Source: Takakia lepidozioides
Lineage: Eukaryota > Streptophyta > Takakiopsida > Takakiales > Takakiaceae
Length of the DNA stretch: 64,000 bases
Direction: 5' to 3'
NCBI GenBank assembly: GCA_030704615.1
Contig: CM060733.1
Coordinates: 53,754,001-53,818,000, forward strand
The notes below the pieces were generated by a model, which had not been told where the DNA came from, made no database searches, and saw only the letters and a program-made list of their open reading frames with translations. A program made the position numbers and the translations under genes. Positions 57,469 through 64,000 of the stretch are shown here, in pieces. Positions within the stretch are counted from its first letter, which is position 1. Each line of letters begins with the position of its first letter.

Positions 57469-58439
57469 CTCTCCCCACCTCCTCCCCCTAGCACGCTCAA
57501 GTTTGTTGGTGCGGGGTTGGACTTAGGTTGAGGGTTTCAGGCGAAAAACTTTCGTTGTTACTTCTCTTCATTTCTCATCATGTTGGGCAAGAAGCCGACA
57601 ATTACTATGTCATTGTCTTCGCAAAATTCAGCTACCGACGTTCCCTTAATGCAGAAGGAAGATCTACATACACTCCCAGCTTGCAAGCTTCTGATTACAA
57701 TCCATTGAAGCTCAGTGCTGTCAAAGCAAGTTCCAACTGGCTTTTATTCTGAGACGCATGAGGGCAAAGACCAGCCTCCTTGCCGCTGGAGGAGAGCGAG
57801 CTGCACTAACAGCAATAGCGAACGGAGAGTGATGACTTCCCTCAATCATCAGCCAACAGAAAGTGCAGGATCTCGATCATCTGCAATCCTATACAGCTCA
57901 CTCTACAGGTGAGCCCAGGCTAGACAGAACTCATCTTTCTCACACGTTGCTGATGCAAATATCCTAGTAATCACCTGTAGGTAGAAAGAAGCTGAAGCAA
58001 AGTTCAGGGCAGCAATGATGGCAACCAAGGAATTTGGTGATAAGAAATTGAGACTTTCCGAAGTTAGATAGGAATTTGTAGGGGCAATACGTCGAGTTCA
58101 ACAACTGAACGGCCTCATTTGAAAACTTCAACCCAGACCTCAACATTCTCTCAAGCTCGTCATCATAGCTGCCTTCTGTGCCTCGGAACTGATAATGGTA
58201 TTGGGATAGTTGTTTCTTTCTCTCCTCTCCTGGACATCTACCTCTCTACCCCTAGAATTTGGTGAAACCCCACCTGGCTCCATGAGTGTGACAATGGCCT
58301 GACGATCACAAGGATGGATGAGTACAATCTTCTAGACAGACCATGCCTTACTTTCATCTCACCAAGAGCCATTGTCTACAAGGTAAATTTCCCACCAACT
58401 TCCAGCTGGGTGAAAATTGTTGTGAGGGCGACATCTTGA
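57469..58439. other. Intergenic between LYR ORF and PPR gene
   Basis: The part near 57469-57530 would be the LYR 5' UTR, and the part near 58440 the 3' UTR of the PPR gene. The ORFs seen on either strand are short and without recognisable motifs. Confidence 0.45.
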
Positions 58440-61025
58440 TCACCAATAATCCCCACATGAACACACTCCATTTCTGAAGAGATGGAAGCGGCTTGTGTCC
58501 CTTGCAACAATCTCTCGTCCTGCAATTTTGGAGATGAGTTTCATGGCAGTGTGACAATCGCCACACACCCGAAGGTTCTTGATAATACGGACTGGTGTCC
58601 CAGGAGGTGTGCTGATGAGCCCAAAAGCAATGGCCAGCTTCTCACTGTGGTGGCAGAGAACCTGTTCCTTAGATTGCTGATTGACACCATGCAGGACAAA
58701 GCGCATGTCAGGCACATATCCTGCCTCCTTCATCTGCCTAATTAATCTATCCAACTTCGCATAGATCTGCTCTGTTTGTGGATGTGATCTATCCCCTACC
58801 ATGAATCTATGTAGCCTGTTGTTGATCTCAATCCAGCTATACCCCGGCTGCTTTTGCACACCTCTGTCCTCCATCACTTTCCTTACCTTTGCTACAGCAT
58901 CCCACCTGCCGGCTGCAGCATAAACATTTGAGAGGAGCACATACACTCCGGCATCTTGTGGTTCCAACTTGAGAAGACATTCTGCCACACGTCCTGCCAG
59001 CTCCACATTGCCATGGATTCTACAAGCACCAAGCAAGGCCCCCCACACTGAAGCATCTGGTTCAAAGGGCATTTTCTTGATGAAGTCCTCTGCTTCATCC
59101 AAGTGCCCTGCACGGCCAAGGAGGTCAACCATGCAGCTGTAGTGCTTTTCTGAGGGTGTGATACCATGATTTTGACTCATAGAAATGAAGTAATGCTGGC
59201 CTTCGTCCATGAAGCCCATATGGCTGCATGCTGTGAGAACGCCAACAAATGTCACATTGTCTGGTTTCACTCTTTCCAGTTGCATATGTTCAAACTGTTG
59301 GAGGGCCTCCTTCCCATGCCCATGCTGAGCATATGCAACGATCATTGCAGTCCACGAAATTACATCTCGTTCAAGTATTTTGTCAAACACTTTCCATGCA
59401 TTCCTTACACTCCCACACTTGGCGTACATGTCCACGAGGGCATTCCCCACATGTAGATCTGACTCAAATCCAGATTTGATGATGTGCGCATGGACTCGCT
59501 TGCCCTCTTCCAGGGCTGCGAGGCTCGCACATGCATTGAGGATACTAATGAAAGTAACCTTGTTTGGCTTCACACCTTCTTGCTGCATTTGTTCAAAGAG
59601 TTTGAAGGCCTCCACACCATAACCATACTCAGCAGATCCTGAAATCATTGCAGTCCATAATATCACATCTCGCTCGGGCATTTTATCAAACACTTGGCGT
59701 GCATCAACCAAATTCCCACATTTGCAATACATGCTGACAAGGGCTGTCCCCACCCGGAGATCTGACTCAAATCCAGCTTTGATGATCCCTGCATGAAGTC
59801 GCTTGCCATGTTCAACTACTGGGCTGGACCAGACAGTGAGGATGCTAATGAAAGTGATCTTATTTGGCTTGATGCCTTCTCCTTGCATGTTCTGAAAGAG
59901 AGTCAAAGCCTCCTCATGATGACCATGCCGAGCAGTTCCTGCAATCATTGCAGTCCATGAGATTACGTCTCGCTGAGGCATTTTCGTAAACACTTGACGT
60001 GCATCCACCACACTCCCACACTTGCAGTACAGGTTGACAAGGGCATTCATCACACGGACATCTGTCTCGAAACCAGCTTCTATGATGCTTGCATGGAGAC
60101 ACTTGCTTTGCTCCAGATCTGCTGACATGGCATATGTATTGAGGATGCTGATGTAAGTGACAGTGTTTGGCTTCAAACCTTCACGTTGCATTTGCTGAAA
60201 GAGTTTGAAAGCCTCTGCACCATGTCCTTGATGAACTAATCCTGCAATCATCGCATTCCATGAGATCACATCTCGCTCAGGTAAATTCTCAAACACCCGT
60301 CGTGCATCCACCACACACCCACACTTGCAATACATGCTGACAAGAGCAGTCCCCACTCGAACGTCTGACTCAAATCTAGCTTTGATGATGTCTGCATGGA
60401 GCAGCTTGCCCTGTTCTAGAGCTACTGGGCTGAAACATGCATTGAGGATGCTAATGAAGGTGATCTTGTTAGATTCCACGCCTTGTAGTTGCATTTTCTG
60501 AAAGAGTTCAAATGCGTGTGCACAATGCCCTTGCTGAGCTAATCCTGCAATCATCGCATTCCACGAGATTACATCTCGGTTTGGCATCTTGTCAAACACT
60601 TGCCTCGCGTCTTCAATACTATTGCACTTGCAGTACATACTGACAAATGTGTTTCGTAAGACAGTGTCCGGCTCAAATTCACTTTTGATGACGTGTGCAT
60701 GGACCACCTTGACACCTACCAGGGCCTTCACCTTAGCAAAACCATGCAAAAGATGAATGCAGGTATCAGAATATGCCCGAAAGCCTTGTCGCTCCATCAC
60801 ATCCAGAATCTGTACTGCCTTCTTCAATCTTTCCTTCTTGCAGACTGTGCTCATATCCCCAATAGTTCTGCAAGTGCTGAAGTTGATTTCCTCCACCTCT
60901 TGTCTTCGTCTTTCCCCTCCATTAGAAGGGGTGGTGACAGTGGCCATGCCAAAACACATTCCCTTGCTCCCACTTTGATATGTAAAAAACCACTGGGACT
61001 CACTCCAGGCTAGTGACACCATCAC
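58440..61025 (-). CDS. PPR protein of the PLS-DYW class (861 aa), single exon
   Basis: An uninterrupted ORF from ATG at 61025 to the stop at 58440. After about 60 N-terminal residues, PLS-type pentatricopeptide repeats follow one another, with recurring phrases such as LVSMYCKCG, DARQVFDKMPERDVISWTAM and GVKPNKVTFISILNACASL. Then come the E1/E2 region (YSCMVDLLGRAGHLDEAE, AGVYVLLSNVYAAAGRWD, KQPGYSWIEINN) and a complete DYW domain: HSEKLAIAFG carries the HxE zinc/catalytic motif, CGDCH the CxxC ligands, and the protein ends CSCGDYW. Such proteins bind organellar RNA and perform C-to-U editing. Intronless structure is normal for the class. Met23 (MCFGMAT) is an alternative start; targeting to mitochondrion or plastid is expected but not decidable by eye. 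Several PPR triplets are close copies at DNA level (period near 303 bp), suggesting internal duplication. Confidence 0.95.
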   Translation of the reverse strand: MMVSLAWSESQWFFTYQSGSKGMCFGMATVTTPSNGGERRRQEVEEINFSTCRTIGDMSTVCKKERLKKAVQILDVMERQGFRAYSDTCIHLLHGFAKVKALVGVKVVHAHVIKSEFEPDTVLRNTFVSMYCKCNSIEDARQVFDKMPNRDVISWNAMIAGLAQQGHCAHAFELFQKMQLQGVESNKITFISILNACFSPVALEQGKLLHADIIKARFESDVRVGTALVSMYCKCGCVVDARRVFENLPERDVISWNAMIAGLVHQGHGAEAFKLFQQMQREGLKPNTVTYISILNTYAMSADLEQSKCLHASIIEAGFETDVRVMNALVNLYCKCGSVVDARQVFTKMPQRDVISWTAMIAGTARHGHHEEALTLFQNMQGEGIKPNKITFISILTVWSSPVVEHGKRLHAGIIKAGFESDLRVGTALVSMYCKCGNLVDARQVFDKMPERDVILWTAMISGSAEYGYGVEAFKLFEQMQQEGVKPNKVTFISILNACASLAALEEGKRVHAHIIKSGFESDLHVGNALVDMYAKCGSVRNAWKVFDKILERDVISWTAMIVAYAQHGHGKEALQQFEHMQLERVKPDNVTFVGVLTACSHMGFMDEGQHYFISMSQNHGITPSEKHYSCMVDLLGRAGHLDEAEDFIKKMPFEPDASVWGALLGACRIHGNVELAGRVAECLLKLEPQDAGVYVLLSNVYAAAGRWDAVAKVRKVMEDRGVQKQPGYSWIEINNRLHRFMVGDRSHPQTEQIYAKLDRLIRQMKEAGYVPDMRFVLHGVNQQSKEQVLCHHSEKLAIAFGLISTPPGTPVRIIKNLRVCGDCHTAMKLISKIAGREIVARDTSRFHLFRNGVCSCGDYW

Positions 61026-61590
61026 CCTGCATCCAAAAGCTCAAACCCTAAATACACAGCCCCCTTCAATGCCATTACTACACAAGCATGAACTTATAGG
61101 TCCGTATTAGGTGTGCCAACTTCTCTTCCCATTTAAATGACACTGAAAACCAAAGAGAAGGAAGCAGAGTATACCGAGCATTCCAAAGCTTCCTGTGGAG
61201 GTCCATACAACGACACCAGCTGCTGCTAGATCTTGAGCACTGGGTTTTCTCATAACACGGTTCTGCATGTTTGATAGGTATTCAGATAGACTGTGAGGGA
61301 CAATGAGGAGTAGCTGCCTTAAGCTGGGTGTTGAAACACAAGTAGAAATCATGTGCGATAAGATCTCCAAGCACATCTGCCTACATGGACTTGTTGAGAC
61401 TCTCTACCCTTGACACACCATATCCTGTAATTGTTGCTTCCCACCTAATATGCATGAGGAAGGACAAACAGAAGCAGGGAGGGAGAGAAGAGTTTAGCTT
61501 ATCAAAGCTATGACAACAAACAAAACAGAGAATGTACTCTTTCCATTCCCTGCAAACGTTTGCTTGACATAGCCCTAGGGTCATTGACAG

Positions 61591-61654
61591 AGAGAATGTA
61601 CTCATACAACATTGTTTGCCGTAGCCTTGTGGACATTGACCCCGCGCCCAGTTT
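61591..61654 (-). repeat. Dispersed repeat, minus-strand copy
   Basis: Read on the minus strand: AAACTGGGCGCGGGGTCAAT, GTCCACAAGGCTACGGCAAAC, then GAGTACATTCTCTCT, in the same order and spacing as 1610-1680. About four of five positions agree by eye. Confidence 0.65.
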
Positions 61655-62613
61655 TCATTGACACAAAGAGACAGCTAGAGAAACAGAGCTTTGCCATTGT
61701 CTTCAAACACAACGCCGATCATTATTCCTTTAAGACATGTTGTGTATCTCCCTGAATATCACTGGACATCTGTGTGTCTCTGATCATCACTTGTCGGCTT
61801 CCGTGGCACACTTTTATTAAATGGCAGAGCCAAGACAAGAAAGCGAGCCACAAAAGTTGCTTCATTTATCCATATGAAGCTAGTTTAAGCAAACTATTCT
61901 CAACATCCAGTCGCACTCTGGAATCATTCACAATAGCTTGAATTCTTTTTATCAACATTGCACATTTCCCCTGGATATAGCTATCTGGGAGCATTACATC
62001 AAAGGCTAAACTCAGTCGACTGTGAGTGCAACACTGAATTTAAGCCAAGTCCAATTGGAACACCCAGTCTGGCACTGTCCTTGTCCCATCCCATATTCCA
62101 ACAGTTCAATGGGAATCATCCTGTCCTTGTGAAACTTGCACTAGACAGGTGCAGGAATAAGAAGCTGTTCTCAACCTCATTAATGTTGGAAATAAAAAAT
62201 GCCAGACCTGCACCACATAGACATGGAGGCTGCCATAAACAAAAGAATGAACATCATCCAATCTGTCTGCAGAAGAGGGGGATATTTGGAGAGGGAGGTG
62301 TCAAAAGCTTGGTAAAGCATTGCAGACAGTCATGAAAAGAGAGCAATCAAACAAGGGCAGTGGCCAGGATAGAGATCAAGATATGTGAAAAAACTACCAA
62401 CAAACTACAACAGAAACTTAAAGAAAAAGAAGGGAGCTTGATAACATGCACAAAGAGACAGAGAAAGAAGCTGTATGACACCTGGGGGGGGGGTAGGGCC
62501 TGATGGGACAAAGTAGCACAACAGTAAAAATCACATCAAATAGATCCAAGTCTGGACATGCCTCATGCAGGAAAGCTGCTAGACAGAGAAAATAAGAAGG
62601 AAGGAGCTTCATG

Positions 62614-62618
<5 letters not shown>

Positions 62619-62646
<28 letters not shown>
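62619..62646 (+). repeat. (AG)n microsatellite
   Basis: A run of about 14 AG dinucleotides without interruption, followed by GACATAGCGGGACTATATAAAG. Confidence 0.95.
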
Positions 62647-62650
<4 letters not shown>

Positions 62651-62792
62651 GCGGGACTATATAAAGAGAGACAGAGAGGCAAAACTACAGAAAGGTCATC
62701 AGAAAAACATCCAGCAAAACAGTGAGTCACTTTTACCTAGAAACAACTCGGAGATGCAAGAATGGTCTTGCATGAACGTCCAAAGGGCTTTC

Positions 62793-63531
62793 TCAGGTCG
62801 CTTTAGTCGGTTTGTGAGAGGGGTCGGGCCCTACATCATGAGATCCAACATTGATGTAGGGCCCCCTCATTACTGCTTGAGGAGAGAGCGGCTTGCTGGA
62901 GTCGATTATGGGCTTTGTTCTCATTGAACTGCATTCCACCATCCACTGCCATTTAGTTCCACTCTCACTTCCGAAAGTCATCCACAGTGGGTGCGGTTCT
63001 GTACCCACGTGGTGATGGCGAGCGAAGCCCCATTTTAGTGCACTGCTCTCAGACGCAAAAGGGCGAGATTTTTGTGAATCATGAACTCGGCACAAGCCTG
63101 AAAGTCAAGCTCAAGACTCTCGTTCTCACTCCCACTCTCTGGTTCGTCACAGGGCGATGGAATCACATACATCATATCTTCCTAGCCTACCCTAGACACA
63201 CCCCAATGTGACTGGTTGTGCAACCATAGCCACCTCCGTCACATCTGTTCAAGCACAGAGCAACAGAAGTAGTGCCGGGTACGAACACCGACAACATCAC
63301 GAAGACAATAGAATCCCACTCCAAATATCCTTTCAATTTGTTAGAATTTCCTAAGCTATCACCTTGCACCCACCGAAAAAACAAGCTCTAATTGACAAAA
63401 CAAGATGCCAGGTTTTCGGCATAGAAAAGCCCAGTAGAGACGACTTACGTGAGAATGAACGGGAACGAAAGGCCTGCCGCAGCGAAGGCCACCAATCCTG
63501 CTGCCATCATTCCATTCCGAGAGAGTGGCAT
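62793..63531 (-). CDS. Small conserved plant membrane protein (72 aa), two exons
   Basis: Exon 1 (63531-63449) reads MPLSRNGMMAAGLVAFAAAG-LSFPFIL and ends at a perfect donor (CAC|GTAAGT). Exon 2 (62928-62793) follows the acceptor aatgcag and, in phase, gives SMRTKPIIDSSKPLSPQAVM, RGPYINVGSHDVGPDP and the stop TGA (62795-62793). Together 72 residues: a short start, one transmembrane helix and a soluble tail with the R-G-P-Y-I-N-x-G-S-x-D-x-G-P-D signature. I recognise this layout from small land-plant proteins of unknown function; the signature is diagnostic in my memory, but I cannot name the gene. Both exons are too short to be found by ORF length alone. The intron is 520 bp. Confidence 0.85.
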
Positions 63532-64000
63532 TGACCCTCTGCGTGGAGAAGGATGAAGAACAAAAACCAAAACGGAGAAGAAATTTTACTGTGACACGAG
63601 AGGCCGAGAGGGAGATCAGCCGAACACGATACTCCAATAGCGTTTCACAGTCTGTTGGAAAACAACAAAAGAATCCGCGACAATATGAGGTCTCCTATCA
63701 ACTCTGAATTAAAGAAGGACTCAGAGAAGGAACCAGACAACGCACATCTAAGGCGCGGCATGCTCGTGACCGCGGTTGCCTCTGCCAACCGTTCGATCCC
63801 CAGAATATTCGAGTAAGGCCGTCCGTTCCCCTACGGATTTGTCAAGCCAAGAAAAACAGAGCACCAAGATTTGACACCGCGAACAGTTACATCCCAAGCT
63901 CCTTCACCAAACCGAGCCAAAATCGTGTTCTGCAAACTGGAGCACGGATTTGGGACAGGAGATTAGTGGGTGGGTTGAATACATTGGTGGGTTCTTTGAA
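63532..64000. other. 5' UTR/promoter of the small membrane-protein gene
   Basis: Sequence upstream of the ATG at 63531 on the minus strand. It is moderately GC-rich with several CpG near 63750-63830. I see no clear TATA box and no coding exon. The window ends inside this region. Confidence 0.4.

Larger units (their letters stand above)
61026..62792. other. Intergenic with a dispersed repeat; one unrecognised ORF
   Basis: 61026-61100 is 5' UTR or promoter of the PPR gene. The minus-strand ORF at 61376-61107 (89 codons) has a hydrophobic C-terminal half (GSFGMLGILCFLLFGF) that could span a membrane, but I recognise no family. The minus strand at 61654-61591 holds the dispersed repeat also found at 1610-1680. 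An (AG)n run lies at 62619-62646, and the rest shows nothing I can support. Confidence 0.45.

Noticed and set aside
57528-57912. Plus-strand ORFs upstream of the LYR frame
   Set aside because: Short, without motif or splice support.

Overview
This is nuclear DNA of a land plant. GT-AG introns split most of the recognisable genes, the gene families are plant-specific or plant-typical (hypersensitive-induced-reaction protein, laccase, DYW-type PPR protein), and more than half of the window is repeats and decayed transposons. The PPR genes, including a decayed one fused to an OSB-type PDF motif, and the mix of elements suggest a seed-free vascular plant (lycophyte or fern). That placement is inference, and I cannot name a species.

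Layout. 1-7.2 kb (+): the last seven exons of a conserved plant protein of unknown function; its 5' end lies outside. 8-11 kb (-): two broken gene relics, a RABH/RAB6 GTPase and the last exon of an ADP/ATP carrier. 13.8-16.65 kb (-): a complete six-exon HIR/SPFH gene with one GC-AG intron. 17-25 kb: a transposon cluster, with a tRNA-related SINE interrupted by a small hAT element, then a 6.6-kb element with ~240-bp inverted ends that is saturated with the word GGTCTG and carries coding-like exons I cannot assign to any family. 25.4-31.4 kb: two copies of one SINE family, a TTAA-flanked element, CAGTGTT-ended MITEs and an endonuclease relic. 35-40.5 kb (+): a nine-exon laccase gene with all copper ligands but no clear start codon. 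41.5-50 kb: a LINE relic with tandem duplications, a PDF-PPR pseudogene followed by an array of PDF-motif units, a solo LTR with a perfect 5-bp target duplication, a CACTA-like terminus and a DUF7869 pseudogene. 50.9-56.6 kb: a ~647-bp satellite rich in telomere-like CCTAAAC words, split by a 3.5-kb hAT element with an exact 8-bp target duplication and a mutated transposase. 57.2-63.5 kb (-): a short LYR-motif ORF, a single-exon 861-aa DYW PPR gene, and a small two-exon membrane-protein gene (72 aa).

The genes do not form operons. Several belong to organelle biology (DYW PPR for RNA editing, LYR protein, carrier relic, PDF-PPR relic), but I see no evidence that this reflects more than chance neighbourhood. 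Exon boundaries were placed by eye from splice consensus, reading frame and remembered family conservation; no alignment or search was run.
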